64,000 bases of DNA. It comes from Thermobaculum terrenum ATCC BAA-798. Lineage in GTDB: Bacteria > Chloroflexota > Chloroflexia > Thermobaculales > Thermobaculaceae. The DNA is taken from NCBI RefSeq assembly GCF_000025005.1, contig NC_013525.1:496001-560000 (forward strand), in the 5' to 3' direction. The notes beneath the pieces are model-generated. The model made no database searches, was not told the origin of the DNA, and saw only the letters and a program-made list of their open reading frames with translations. This document shows, piece by piece, positions 8,564 through 17,263 of this stretch (position 1 is the first letter of the stretch; each line of letters starts with the position of its first letter). A program made the position numbers and the translations under genes.

Positions 8564-9532
8564 CTATCTGGTTATTGGTTGTAGCACGGTTTCAGCAAAC
8601 GGTTGTAGCCTTTCCGGATGATCGAAATCCCACCACTGGAGCATTATCTCCTGTAGTCCAGCCTCCTCGTAAGCCTGCAGTTGCTCCAGCACTAGATCTG
8701 GAGTGCCCGCTATCCAGTTTTGCTTTTGGATCTGCCGCACTGCCTCCAAAGTACTTAGATTGCTCAGCTCGGATCTTGTGCGCTTTAGATCTGCTATCTT
8801 TTGATCCAGCTCTTTGTCGTCGGCAGCAAACAGCAGGTTCGTCATCATGGTACGTCGAACATCCTGCGGGCTTCTTCCTTCTCTTGCCAGGAGCTCATCC
8901 AGAGTTTCGGACCTGTCCTTGAAATCTTCTGGCGAAAGCCATACACCATTCCACACTCTTGCGTACTTGGCAGCGAGAGGCAGTGTCTTCTTCTTGCCAT
9001 TTCCTCCCACTAGTATGGGCGGGCCTCCGACTATGCTTGGTCTGGGTAAGAGAATTGCCTCTCTTAGCTTATAGAAGTAGCCATCAAAAGATACTGACGA
9101 ATCGCTTGTGAGAAGTAGGTGTATGACTTGCAGTGCTTCTTCAAATCTTCTAGTACGTGTGGGAACATCACCCAAATCGTAGCCGAACATCCTATGCTCT
9201 CGTTCTTGCCAGCCTGCACCAACTCCGAGTATGAAGCGTCCGCCACTAAGATCGTCAATAGCTATGGCCTGCCTGGCCATCATGATTGGGTCTCTGAAGG
9301 ATACGGGAGAGACTAGAGGGCCAAAATGTATCCTCTGCGTCTGATCAGCAAGATAGGTCAGTGAAACCCATGCCTCAAGAGAGTCCAGCTCTGGAGGCTC
9401 CGGATTGGTAAAATGATCCGATCTGAACAATCCTGCAAACCCCAGATTCTCGACCGCATCTGCAATCTTTTGCCAGCGTGTCCAGTTGAGGCCGTTCTGG
9501 CCCTCTATCATGATGGATACTGCTATGCTCAC
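8564..9532 (-). CDS. LLM-class (luciferase-like) flavin- or F420-dependent oxidoreductase
   Basis: A 322-residue TIM-barrel protein of the bacterial luciferase-like superfamily. Typical segments are present: FAGLFRSDHF near the N-terminus, the cis-peptide/cofactor region LVSPVSFRDPIMMARQAIAIDDLSGGRFILGVGAGWQ split over residues 75-110, RRFEEALQVIHLLL, PPILVGGNGKKKTLPLAAKYA, and the C-terminal AGLQEIMLQWWD. The SGGR...GVGAGW stretch is the best-conserved signature. Cofactor (FMN or F420) and substrate cannot be decided. It starts 15 bases after the hslU stop on the same strand, so it is probably the third gene of the hslVU transcript. Confidence 0.88.
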   Translation of the reverse strand: MSIAVSIMIEGQNGLNWTRWQKIADAVENLGFAGLFRSDHFTNPEPPELDSLEAWVSLTYLADQTQRIHFGPLVSPVSFRDPIMMARQAIAIDDLSGGRFILGVGAGWQEREHRMFGYDLGDVPTRTRRFEEALQVIHLLLTSDSSVSFDGYFYKLREAILLPRPSIVGGPPILVGGNGKKKTLPLAAKYARVWNGVWLSPEDFKDRSETLDELLAREGRSPQDVRRTMMTNLLFAADDKELDQKIADLKRTRSELSNLSTLEAVRQIQKQNWIAGTPDLVLEQLQAYEEAGLQEIMLQWWDFDHPERLQPFAETVLQPITR

Positions 9533-9547
9533 CCCATCCTCCTTAGC

Positions 9548-10951
9548 CTACAGTATGAATCTGCTAAGATCTTCGTTCTCTATAAGGTTCTCTAGTCGAG
9601 CTTTCACATAGGCTCGATCTATCCGTACATGCTTGTCCTCAAGGTCTGTAGCATCGAAGGCCACATCTTCCAGCACTCTTTCCATGACAGTCTGCAGCCT
9701 TCTTGCGCCTATATTCTCCATCTTGAGATTCATCTCATGCGCAAAGCGGGCTATCTCATCTATACCATCAGGCGTGAATTCAAGCTCCACACCCTCTGTC
9801 CCCAAGAGAGCCTGGTACTGCTTTATCAATGAGTTGTCCGGTTCTACCAAGATGGCTTTGAGGTCCTCTGCATCCAGGTCCTCCAGCTCTACTCTCAGTG
9901 GGAACCTTCCTTGAAGCTCTGGAATCAGATCCGAAGGCTTGCTGTCGTGAAAAGCTCCAGCGGCTATGAAAAGTATGTGATCGGTCTTGACGGTCCCGTA
10001 TCTCGTGACTACGTTAGAGCCTTCTACTATTGGCAGCAGGTCCCTCTGCACGCCCTCTCCAGAGACGTCGGCATTGGAGTCATAGCCGTTGCTGATCAAC
10101 TTGTCTATTTCGTCTATAAAGACGATGCCATCCTGTTCAGCTTTCTGAACTCCCTCATCTATCACCGCGTCAAAGTCGATCATTTTCTGTGCTTCTTCTT
10201 GCACCAATATCCTGCGAGCCTCTGCCACAGAGACTTTTCGGCTGCGCTTGCGGTTAGATTGATCTAGGCTGAACAATGGAGTGGCATCCTCAGACTCGTC
10301 AGAGTCCCCTATATCAGCAAAAATATCGACGACTGAGTAGAGGTCAGGATCTGGATCCACCTCTATTTCGACTATTTCATCGTCAAGTCTGCGTTCTGCT
10401 AGCATCTGAGCCATGCGCTTGCGTTGGCGCTTCATCTTCCTCTCGAGTACGACCTTCTTGGTAGATGCTGCAGCAGATTCCTGCTCCGAATCTGCGAGGC
10501 TCTCCAGCTCTTCCTGCAGAACCTTGTACTTGGGGGATTGCCTGACAAGGTAGTTGATCAGTCGCTCGTTGGCAGCTTTCTCTGCTTCTTCCTTGACTCT
10601 ATCCATGGCCTTCATATGGACCATGTTAACGCTGGTCTCGACGAGCTCGCGCACTATGCTCTCTACATCGTGACCTACGTATCCCACTTCGGTAAACTTA
10701 GTAGCCTCTACCTTGATGAACGGGGCATCAACTAGCTTGCTTAGTCTTCGCGCCAGCTCGGTCTTACCAACTCCTGTGGGACCTATCAGCATCAGGTTCT
10801 TTGGCATGACTTCGTCCCTGATCTCGGGTGGAAGCTGTTGCCTGCGGTAGCGGTTGCGAAGAGCTACGGCTAGAGCTCTCTTAGCTTTATCCTGTCCAAC
10901 TATGTACTTGTCAAGTTCCTTTACTATCTGTCTAGGTGTAAAATCCTGCAT
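9548..10951 (-). CDS. hslU: ATP-dependent protease ATPase subunit HslU
   Basis: HslU is the AAA+ hexamer that unfolds proteins and feeds them into HslV in the cytoplasm. The 467-residue product begins TPRQIVKELDKYIVGQDKAK, a family hallmark. Walker A is GPTGVGKTELARRL, Walker B is IVFIDEIDK, the pore loop is GYVGHDVE, sensor/Arg regions include LIPELQGRFPLRVEL, and the C-terminus ends in EDLSRFIL, the tail that inserts between HslV subunits. The I-domain (about residues 110-240) is long and charged, as in other HslU proteins. It lies 63 bases after hslV in the usual hslVU order; its ribosome site GGGAGG abuts a hairpin. Confidence 0.96.
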   Translation of the reverse strand: MQDFTPRQIVKELDKYIVGQDKAKRALAVALRNRYRRQQLPPEIRDEVMPKNLMLIGPTGVGKTELARRLSKLVDAPFIKVEATKFTEVGYVGHDVESIVRELVETSVNMVHMKAMDRVKEEAEKAANERLINYLVRQSPKYKVLQEELESLADSEQESAAASTKKVVLERKMKRQRKRMAQMLAERRLDDEIVEIEVDPDPDLYSVVDIFADIGDSDESEDATPLFSLDQSNRKRSRKVSVAEARRILVQEEAQKMIDFDAVIDEGVQKAEQDGIVFIDEIDKLISNGYDSNADVSGEGVQRDLLPIVEGSNVVTRYGTVKTDHILFIAAGAFHDSKPSDLIPELQGRFPLRVELEDLDAEDLKAILVEPDNSLIKQYQALLGTEGVELEFTPDGIDEIARFAHEMNLKMENIGARRLQTVMERVLEDVAFDATDLEDKHVRIDRAYVKARLENLIENEDLSRFIL

Positions 10952-10967
10952 TCTTTCAAAACCTCCC

Positions 10968-10986
10968 GATCGAGCTTAGCTCGATC
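10968..10986 (-). other. Intercistronic hairpin between hslV and hslU
   Basis: GATCGAGC (10968-10975) pairs perfectly with GCTCGATC (10979-10986) around a three-base loop. On the minus-strand mRNA the hairpin ends directly at the GGGAGG ribosome site of hslU; no T-run follows, so it is not a terminator. It could stabilise processed mRNA or set the HslV:HslU ratio. Confidence 0.5.
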
Positions 10987-11014
10987 CAAAAGCCTTAAAA
11001 GCAGTTGGTGTAGT

Positions 11015-11572
11015 TTAGTTCTCTGCCCTTATGGTTTCGATCGTTATATTGTCGTTAGTATAGATGCAGAGCTCGGCAGCTATCTTCATAGCTTCCAGGG
11101 TTATATGCTCTGCGTCCATATTAGTGTGCCTAAGTAGAGCCTGTGCAGCGGCAAGAGCATAAACGCTGCCAGACCCTATAGCCAGGATGCCTTCATCCGG
11201 CTCTATGACCTCCCCTTGTCCTGTAATAAGCAGCAGCTGCCCAGGATCTCCCACGATAAGCTCTGCCTCCAGTGGGCGCAGGTACCTATCGGTTCTCCAT
11301 TGTTTGGCAAGTTCCACGGCAGATCTACGTAGATCGCCGCTGTACTGCTGAAGCTGGGACTCGAACCTCTCAAATAAGGTGAGGGCATCCGCTACCGCTC
11401 CAGCGAAGCCTACCAGGACCTTGCCATCGTATAGGGTGCGAACTTTTCTAGCTTTATGTTTGAATATGGAATCGCCGAAGGTTACTTGTCCATCGCCTGC
11501 CATTGCTAGGAGGCCATCTCGAAGCACTGCAAGTATAGTTGTTGCGCGCATCATTGGTGGGTTATGTGACAT
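11015..11572 (-). CDS. hslV: ATP-dependent protease peptidase subunit HslV
   Basis: HslV is the proteasome-like threonine protease of the HslVU complex. The catalytic Thr is the first T of [11 protein letters not shown]; the segment before it ([10 protein letters not shown] from the chosen start) would be removed as a propeptide. Other family features are [63 protein letters not shown] split across the middle, and the C-terminal [15 protein letters not shown]. The frame also allows TTG at 11578, but ATG 11572 has AAGG at a better distance; the start could be as late as one of the two Met codons before RATT. Promoter-like TATAAT lies just upstream. It is first gene of the hslV-hslU-LLM unit. 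Confidence 0.95.
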   Translation of the reverse strand: MSHNPPMMRATTILAVLRDGLLAMAGDGQVTFGDSIFKHKARKVRTLYDGKVLVGFAGAVADALTLFERFESQLQQYSGDLRRSAVELAKQWRTDRYLRPLEAELIVGDPGQLLLITGQGEVIEPDEGILAIGSGSVYALAAAQALLRHTNMDAEHITLEAMKIAAELCIYTNDNITIETIRAEN

Positions 11573-11584
11573 AATCAACCTTTG

Positions 11585-11590
11585 ATTATA
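11585..11590 (-). promoter_or_regulatory. -10 element for hslVU
   Basis: Perfect TATAAT on the minus strand ending 12 bases before the chosen hslV ATG, implying a very short leader. No convincing -35 box is seen 16-18 bases upstream. Confidence 0.4.
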
Positions 11591-11680
11591 CCTTATAGCT
11601 CTGCATAAAGATTAGTTTATTTTTGGAGGTGCTTCTTTTGGATGAGTATAACAGCTGAGTGTATTAGTATGTAGCATGGG

Positions 11681-11911
11681 TTAGAGCCCGCCTTCTCTTT
11701 TAGATAGCCAGATAGCCAGTATAAGCACCAAGAGTACTCCAAATATGGGAAATGCAGCCATCACGAAGAACATCACCCCATCTGTCCTATGCATAAGCGA
11801 GGCCATTATGCCATGTCCCATAACTCCCAAGATCGTTATGTAGGTCATAAGCACCACAAAGATGGCAAGTGCTATCCCCAAAATGATAAGAACTACATCT
11901 CTTATGCTCAT
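11681..11911 (-). CDS. Small membrane protein of unknown function
   Basis: 76 residues with two hydrophobic helices (about 6-28 and 46-68), a short polar loop containing MHRTDG, and a charged end KREGGL. I do not recognise a family. Its start codon overlaps the stop of the upstream amidase gene (four-base overlap 11908-11911), a standard sign of translational coupling, which supports it as a real gene. Membrane location is predicted from hydrophobicity only. Confidence 0.7.
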   Translation of the reverse strand: MSIRDVVLIILGIALAIFVVLMTYITILGVMGHGIMASLMHRTDGVMFFVMAAFPIFGVLLVLILAIWLSKREGGL

Positions 11912-13557
11912 TGTGTGCTTTCCCTATCTCCGCTTAGGGCAAGGGGTCCTAAGGCTGCCTCAACAACGTTACTGCATACTAAGAGGAGGTCTTCCCTCCA
12001 CGGCGCGGACACAAGCTGCATGCCCACGGGGGTGCCTTCGGAAGAGACGCCAACTGGGACTGATAGCGCTGGCCAGCCGAGGAAATTGAAAGGACCTGTA
12101 TAAAGGGTATGAGAAGGAGTTCCAGCATCAGGAGCTGGATGTCTTACTACTGGCGTAGTGATCACATCAAATCTGTCCCACAAGTGATTTAGCTTGCTTC
12201 TAAGCAGGGCTCTTGCCTGCTGTATCCTCATGAATATGTTTGGACCGTATGCAAAAGCTGACATAAGCCTGTATCTGGCGAACTCGCTATAGGCTTCCTT
12301 GTTGGTCCTCAACCAATGAGTGTGGTAGGTAGCGGCCTCTACGCCTATTAGTGCTCCGTTCAGCACCCAGAGCCTCTCCAGGTCAGGTATATCTACTTCC
12401 TCGACTCGAGACCCAGCCTCTTCGAGTGCTCTTACCCCTTTCATCCAGCAGGTAACTACATCATGTGTTCCTATTGGGTCGTCGCTACCCGTGTATCCGA
12501 TCACCCCTACTCTTAGACTCCTGGTATCTTCATTGGTAACCTTGTCTCCATAGGGCCACTCGCTTGCTGGTGAAGTCCTGGGATCTCTCTTGTCTTGGCC
12601 TGAAAGCAATGCCATTACCAGTGGAAGGTCAGAGGTATATCTAACTAGCGGCCCCCCATGATCCAGGGACCAGGATAGAGGCACGGCTCCAAACAGGCTG
12701 ATTCTGCCGAAGGTGGGTTTCAGCCCGACTATCCCGCAATGTGCGGCTGGTATGCGTATGGACCCTCCTGTATCCGATCCCAATCCTACCAGCGCCATAC
12801 GGGTAGCGACTGCCACCCCGGACCCACTACTTGATCCCCCAGCGTCCTTATCGTTGTTCCAAGGATTAAGAGTATGGCCGTATATCGTATTATTGGCTCC
12901 CGGAGAGTATGCAAACTCCGACATCCTGGTCTTACCAATTACTATGCCTCCGGCACTTTTGATGCGCTCTACCACGGCGGAGTCATAGTCCGGCACCCAA
13001 TTCTGAAGTATTCGAGAGCCAGCTGTAGTAGGGTGATCTCGGAGCGCAAATAGATCCTTGACTGCTATGGGAATACCATGGATTGGCCCTTTGTACTCCC
13101 CTCTTACTATGTCTTCCTCCGCTCGCTTCGCTTGCTGCAGGGCTTCATCACCTAGTACGAGCTGGAAGGCATTCAACCTCTTGTCATACTTGTCTATGTT
13201 ATCCAGGCAGGATTGGACCAGCTCAACGGGTGATACCTTCCTGCTCCTGACCATCTCAGATAGTTCTGACAGAGGCAGATCTAGTAGCTCTCCGCTCTTG
13301 GAGAGTTTAGAAGTGGTACTGACCGGTGCCATCCGGTCGCCGCTATCCTTAGGTGACCTGTCTACTTCGAGGGGAGAAGTATGCCAGACGTACTCTGGTA
13401 TTACGTCGTAAGGCAGCCCCTGCATGATATCCTCTGTAAGGAGCACGTTCTGCAGGAATCCGTACTCCACTATCTTCTCTATATCCTGGTCTGTAAACTC
13501 TATATGTTGGGAACTGAGGTTGTTCTTGAGGCGCCCTATAATCTCTGTGACTTCCAT
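11908..13557 (-). CDS. Amidase signature family hydrolase (GatA/AmiE-type fold)
   Basis: 549 residues. The catalytic Ser-cisSer-Lys triad of amidase-signature enzymes is visible: Lys in GIPIAVKDLF, the cis-Ser in GGSSSGSGVAVA and the nucleophilic Ser in GSDTGGSIRIPAA. These enzymes hydrolyse amide bonds; GatA in the tRNA-Gln/Asn amidotransferase is one branch. This protein carries an extra N-terminal region of about 100 residues (helical, EFTDQDIEKIVEYGFL) not present in GatA, and no gatB or gatC is adjacent, so a free-standing amidase is likelier. The N-terminal part resembles small subunits fused to aspartyl-tRNA amidotransferase-like amidases, which leaves room for other substrates. A small membrane protein gene is coupled downstream. 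Confidence 0.88.
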   Translation of the reverse strand: MEVTEIIGRLKNNLSSQHIEFTDQDIEKIVEYGFLQNVLLTEDIMQGLPYDVIPEYVWHTSPLEVDRSPKDSGDRMAPVSTTSKLSKSGELLDLPLSELSEMVRSRKVSPVELVQSCLDNIDKYDKRLNAFQLVLGDEALQQAKRAEEDIVRGEYKGPIHGIPIAVKDLFALRDHPTTAGSRILQNWVPDYDSAVVERIKSAGGIVIGKTRMSEFAYSPGANNTIYGHTLNPWNNDKDAGGSSSGSGVAVATRMALVGLGSDTGGSIRIPAAHCGIVGLKPTFGRISLFGAVPLSWSLDHGGPLVRYTSDLPLVMALLSGQDKRDPRTSPASEWPYGDKVTNEDTRSLRVGVIGYTGSDDPIGTHDVVTCWMKGVRALEEAGSRVEEVDIPDLERLWVLNGALIGVEAATYHTHWLRTNKEAYSEFARYRLMSAFAYGPNIFMRIQQARALLRSKLNHLWDRFDVITTPVVRHPAPDAGTPSHTLYTGPFNFLGWPALSVPVGVSSEGTPVGMQLVSAPWREDLLLVCSNVVEAALGPLALSGDRESTQ

Positions 13558-13704
13558 CTATGTTTTCCCCATCAGGGAAGGTTTTAGCCTTCTGTAGGAA
13601 GTTTACATTAAACGAGAAACACAAGTATCTTAGTTCAGAATTGTCACATGATCTACCGGGGCTGGTGTTATATATTGTGGTAGAGGGTTTAACGGAGGTA
13701 AAAC

Positions 13705-14238
13705 TTGGCCCTTATCGATATGGCCGAAGCTAAAGAGATCCAGGTTGATGAGTTCGAGCGCATCTTCCTTTCTTACTGGGAAGAAATATATCTATATCTC
13801 TACCGTATGCTTAGAGATTCTCAAGAAGCTGAGGATGCGGCTCAGGAGACCTTCCTGAAGCTCTACTCGCGGCCTCCAGCTGCTAATTCCAACTACAGGG
13901 CATGGTTATACAAAGTGGCCTCAAGAGAAGGGCTGAACAGGATAAGGTCAAATAACAGGAGAACCAGGCTTATATCAAAGATTAAATCGTTGTGGTCTAA
14001 TGAAGTCGCACCGGATACAACTGACATAGTGTTAGCCAATGCTGAGAGCGTGGAAGTTAGGGATATTCTGGCCAGAATGCGTCCACAGTATGCGCAAGTG
14101 CTTCTGCTGCGACATCATGGGCTTAGCTACGATGAGATATCTAAGGTTACAGGTATATCCAAGAACTCAGTAGGTACTATCCTGGTACGTGCCGAGAAAC
14201 AGTTTGCTACCCTCCTGGAAAGAGGAGAAGGAAAATGA
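13705..14238 (+). CDS. ECF-type RNA polymerase sigma factor
   Basis: 177 residues with sigma region 2 (FERIFLSYWEEIYLYLYRML, then SQEAEDAAQETFLKLY) and region 4 (MRPQYAQVLLLRHHGLSYDEISKVTGISKNSVGTILVRAEK), separated by a short linker, the ECF layout. The start is a TTG at 13705 because GGAGG (13694-13698) sits six bases ahead of it; the next in-frame ATG is 15 bases further in. It overlaps the next gene by four bases (ATGA), and that gene encodes a membrane protein with an anti-sigma zinc motif, so the two form a sigma/anti-sigma pair. The regulated genes are not identified; the ABC exporter downstream is one candidate. Confidence 0.92.
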   Translation: MALIDMAEAKEIQVDEFERIFLSYWEEIYLYLYRMLRDSQEAEDAAQETFLKLYSRPPAANSNYRAWLYKVASREGLNRIRSNNRRTRLISKIKSLWSNEVAPDTTDIVLANAESVEVRDILARMRPQYAQVLLLRHHGLSYDEISKVTGISKNSVGTILVRAEKQFATLLERGEGK

Positions 14239-15350
14239 GATGTCCAAGTGAAGGCGATTTAAGGTCGATGCTCGATAATTACCGTCAGGAGCTGTGGGAG
14301 CACGTACGATCATGTAAGGCATGTTCCCGGAGGCTGGAGTCCATATCGCAGCGAAAACAGCTCTCAGCCGGCAAGCTCTTAGCTAATAACTCGGCTAATT
14401 GTTCGGCCCAGCAGTCCTACAGGAGTTTTGTCTCGAGGGTAGAAAGGAGCAAGAACATGGAATTCAGCGAATTTGGTAGACGAAATCCTAGACCAGTGCT
14501 GGCTTTGGTGGCTCTATTAGTGTTGTTGCCGGTGCTAGTACTGCTTACACCTATAAGATCTGCAGCTGAGTCGCTGCTTAACGTTATGAGGGTTGAGAAG
14601 TTCACAGCTATTACTATAGATCCCTCGCAGTTGCCGTTTAATATCCCTGCCGAGAAGTATCAGCAGAAGTGGAACCAGCAGATGGCTGCAAGATTCGGCA
14701 AGTACGACAAAGCCGACTTGCAGAAGGAGCTCAAAGAGCACAATATAAGAAGGGTTAGCTCTGTTGATGAGGCTTCCAAGGCGTATAAGGGGCCAGTAGC
14801 TACCATTCCAAAGCAGGGGTCTCCCGAGGAGATCTACGTGTCTGGTCCTGAGAGTGCCAGCTTCACAATCGATCTACAGAAGATAAGGGCCGAGCTAAAG
14901 GAGGCCGGAATCCAGGGAGTTACTCTGCCCAAGCAGCTTGATGGTAAGACCTTTACCTTGGACGTTCCCAGTGCGGTCGTTATGAGGTACGGGCAGGATG
15001 ACTCTGGGTTCGTCTTCGTGCAAGGGGAAAGCCCGACGCTAGTTATTCCTGAGGGCGTAAACATGGACTATGTCCGACAGGACATACTTATGACTCCTGG
15101 GTTGCCGCCTGATCTGGTCAAGCAGATCCAGAGCATAAAGGACTGGCAACATACCTTGGTGATACCCGTACCGCCAGGAGGAGATAGCAAGAACGTGAGG
15201 ATAGGTAGGTCCGAAGGCCTTCTGGTCTCTGACCGCACAGGAGAGCATAACCTGCTGCTGTGGAAGCATGATGACAGGCTCTATGCGATAGGTGGTAAGA
15301 TAAGTAGTGAAGATGCCATATCTATAGCAAGGTCTGTGGTATATCCTTAG
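14235..15350 (+). CDS. Membrane-anchored anti-sigma factor with large extracellular domain
   Basis: 371 residues. The N-terminus carries EHVRSCKACSRRLES, the HxxxCxxC zinc motif of ZAS-type anti-sigma factors, placed as usual about 20 residues in. A single transmembrane helix (about residues 93-115, LALVALLVLLPVLVLL) separates it from a roughly 255-residue extracytoplasmic domain beginning near SAAESLLNVMRVEKFTAI. The outer domain is Lys-rich and resembles DUF4367-like sensor regions, but I do not recognise it firmly. The gene overlaps the sigma factor gene by four bases, the standard arrangement. A hairpin terminator follows the stop. Confidence 0.8.
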   Translation: MRCPSEGDLRSMLDNYRQELWEHVRSCKACSRRLESISQRKQLSAGKLLANNSANCSAQQSYRSFVSRVERSKNMEFSEFGRRNPRPVLALVALLVLLPVLVLLTPIRSAAESLLNVMRVEKFTAITIDPSQLPFNIPAEKYQQKWNQQMAARFGKYDKADLQKELKEHNIRRVSSVDEASKAYKGPVATIPKQGSPEEIYVSGPESASFTIDLQKIRAELKEAGIQGVTLPKQLDGKTFTLDVPSAVVMRYGQDDSGFVFVQGESPTLVIPEGVNMDYVRQDILMTPGLPPDLVKQIQSIKDWQHTLVIPVPPGGDSKNVRIGRSEGLLVSDRTGEHNLLLWKHDDRLYAIGGKISSEDAISIARSVVYP

Positions 15351-15357
15351 AATTCCA

Positions 15358-15398
15358 ATCTGCCCTGCCAAAAACTTATCCCTTGGCAGGGCAGATTT
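15358..15398 (+). terminator. Hairpin terminator after the sigma/anti-sigma pair
   Basis: A perfect 14-base inverted repeat (15358-15371 with 15383-15396) starts eight bases after the anti-sigma stop. Only three T residues follow, so termination may be partial, allowing read-through into the ABC transporter genes. Confidence 0.7.
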
Positions 15399-15436
15399 AC
15401 CCACGAATCTACAAGATAACAAGAGGTGTAAAGGCT

Positions 15437-16354
15437 TTGTCCTCTCCAGCTATATATGTTGAAAACCTGCGTAAGGTTTACGGAAATAAAGTTGCGGTTG
15501 AATCTCTATCGCTGGAGGTACAGCAGGGGGAGGTCTTTGGTTTCCTTGGCCCTAACGGTGCAGGCAAGACTACTACAATCAAGATGCTCAACGGCCTGAT
15601 AACCCCTACAGCAGGCAAAGTGAGCGTGCTGGGGAAAAAGCTGGGCGATCTTGGAGCCCGTAAGCAGATAGGGTTCCTCCCTGAGCATTTCAGGTTTCAT
15701 GAATGGCTCAAGGCCTACGAGTTCCTGGACTTTCATGGCTCTCTCTATGGCATGTCCAAGTCCGAGAGAAAGAAGCGTATCCCTGAGGTTTTGAAGCTGG
15801 TAGGGCTTGAGCACAGAGCGGACAGTCGGCTGAGGACCTTTTCTAAAGGGATGCTGCAAAGGATAGGTATAGCTCAGGCCATCATAGCTAATCCCAAGCT
15901 TGTCTTCCTGGATGAGCCTACAAGTGCTTTGGATCCTATAGGCAGGAGAGACGTAAGAGATCTTATAGTTTTCCTGCGCGATAATGGTGTTACTGTGTTC
16001 CTGAACTCTCACTTGCTAAGCGAGGTTGAGAGAGTTTGTGACAGGATAGCGATCATAAAGGAAGGTAAGGTAGCAGCTATAGGACCGGTTGATGAGCTTC
16101 TCCATGCCGAGCATATAGTCGATGTTAGAGCAACTAACGTCACGCCATCGCTTCTGGAAGCTATTTCCCACAGATTCAGGTTGATGGATCATTCCAACAA
16201 TGGTTACTTCTCAGTCTCTGTTCCGGAGCAGGAAGTGCCTGCACTCGTCGAAATGCTTGTGGCAAGCGGTGCCAACCTGTATGAACTCAAGCCCAGGCAG
16301 AGGTCTCTGGAGGACATATTCGTAGATATAGTACAGGTGTCAGGTGACAGATGA
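15437..16354 (+). CDS. ABC transporter ATP-binding protein (ABC-2 exporter type)
   Basis: The frame is open from 15383, but that TTG lies inside the terminator hairpin; TTG 15437 has GAGGTG (15423-15428) eight bases ahead and begins just before the conserved IYVENLRKVYG strand, so it is preferred (305 residues). Walker A is GPNGAGKTTTIKML, the Q-loop region is GFLPEHFRF, the signature is FSKGMLQRIGIAQA, Walker B is LVFLDEPTSALDP and the switch His is in NSHLLSEVER. A C-terminal domain of about 80 residues follows, as in exporter ATPases of the CcmA/NatA type. It overlaps the permease gene by four bases. Substrate unknown. Confidence 0.92.
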   Translation: MSSPAIYVENLRKVYGNKVAVESLSLEVQQGEVFGFLGPNGAGKTTTIKMLNGLITPTAGKVSVLGKKLGDLGARKQIGFLPEHFRFHEWLKAYEFLDFHGSLYGMSKSERKKRIPEVLKLVGLEHRADSRLRTFSKGMLQRIGIAQAIIANPKLVFLDEPTSALDPIGRRDVRDLIVFLRDNGVTVFLNSHLLSEVERVCDRIAIIKEGKVAAIGPVDELLHAEHIVDVRATNVTPSLLEAISHRFRLMDHSNNGYFSVSVPEQEVPALVEMLVASGANLYELKPRQRSLEDIFVDIVQVSGDR

Positions 16355-17193
16355 GGTCGTTACTAATAGCTAAGTTCACATTCAAAGAGGCTCTGAGAAA
16401 GAAGCTTGTCATAGGCGTCATATTGCTCAGCATAGTGTTTGTCGCCCTATATGTTTGGGGTTTTTCATCTCTGAAGAACAATTTTGATGAGCGGATTGCT
16501 TCTGGTAATCCTCCACCATTTAGCTTTGAGTTCTTTGCGAACGCTCTGGTGCTCATGGGGTTCTACACAGTTAATTTCCTGTGTGGAGTGATGGCTATCT
16601 TTGCCTCTGTGGGGAGCATAGCCTCGGAGATAGATAACGGCACCCTGCACTCTATAGTCCCTAAGCCTATAAGGCGGTGGGAGATAGTGCTGGGCAAATG
16701 GCTGGGTTATGCGTTCATGCTCGCGATCTACGTTTTGCTTATGTGTGCTGCCGTGGTGATTACGGGCAAGCTCATCGGAGACTACGTACCTCCCAGGTAC
16801 ATATATGGCTCGCTTCTGGTAGTGCTTGTGGGGATCGTGTTACTGTCCATTACCGTGCTAGGCAGCACTCTTTTCTCTAGCCTGACCAACGGCATAGTGG
16901 TTTTCATGCTGTATGGGGTATCCCTTATGGGTGGGATAGTAAAGCAGGTAGGCGAGATACTCGATAGCTCGACTCTCAAGAACATTGGGCTGGCAACCAA
17001 TCTGGTGATCCCAAGTGATACTCTTTGGCGATTGGCTTCTTATGTTATACAACCCAGGTTCTCCTTACAGATGGGTCCGACTCTTCTAAGCTCTGATACC
17101 CCACCTAGCAACATGATGGTAGTCTATGCGTTTGCCTATATCACACTGGCTTTGCTGATAGCTAACTGGATTTTCGCCCGTCGTGACCTATAA
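16351..17193 (+). CDS. ABC-2 type transporter permease
   Basis: 280 residues with about six hydrophobic helices. The N-terminal LLIAKFTFKEALRKKLV and the amphipathic coupling region EIDNGTLHSIVPKPIRRWEIVLGKWLG are characteristic of ABC-2 permeases of the NatB/ABC2_membrane_2 group. It begins within the stop of the ATPase gene (ATGA overlap). Together they form one exporter; the cargo is not evident. The sigma/anti-sigma genes upstream may control it through read-through of the partial terminator. Confidence 0.85.
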   Translation: MRSLLIAKFTFKEALRKKLVIGVILLSIVFVALYVWGFSSLKNNFDERIASGNPPPFSFEFFANALVLMGFYTVNFLCGVMAIFASVGSIASEIDNGTLHSIVPKPIRRWEIVLGKWLGYAFMLAIYVLLMCAAVVITGKLIGDYVPPRYIYGSLLVVLVGIVLLSITVLGSTLFSSLTNGIVVFMLYGVSLMGGIVKQVGEILDSSTLKNIGLATNLVIPSDTLWRLASYVIQPRFSLQMGPTLLSSDTPPSNMMVVYAFAYITLALLIANWIFARRDL

Positions 17194-17211
17194 AGACCTA
17201 TAAAAAAGAAA

Positions 17212-17247
17212 AAGCTGGCGAGCCAATGAAGAATGGCTCACCAGCTT
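17212..17247 (-). terminator. Terminator of the Hsp20 gene
   Basis: A 15-base inverted repeat with one internal mismatch (17212-17226 with 17233-17247). On the minus strand it is followed by TTTCTTTTTTAT, a good U-tract for the hsp20 transcript. It may also serve the convergent permease gene. Confidence 0.8.
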
Positions 17248-17263
17248 ATATTGTGGAGGGGTT

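Noticed and set aside
15383-15436. TTG 15383 as the start of the ABC ATPase
   Set aside because: It is inside the terminator hairpin and lacks a ribosome site; TTG 15437 has GAGGTG at the right distance.
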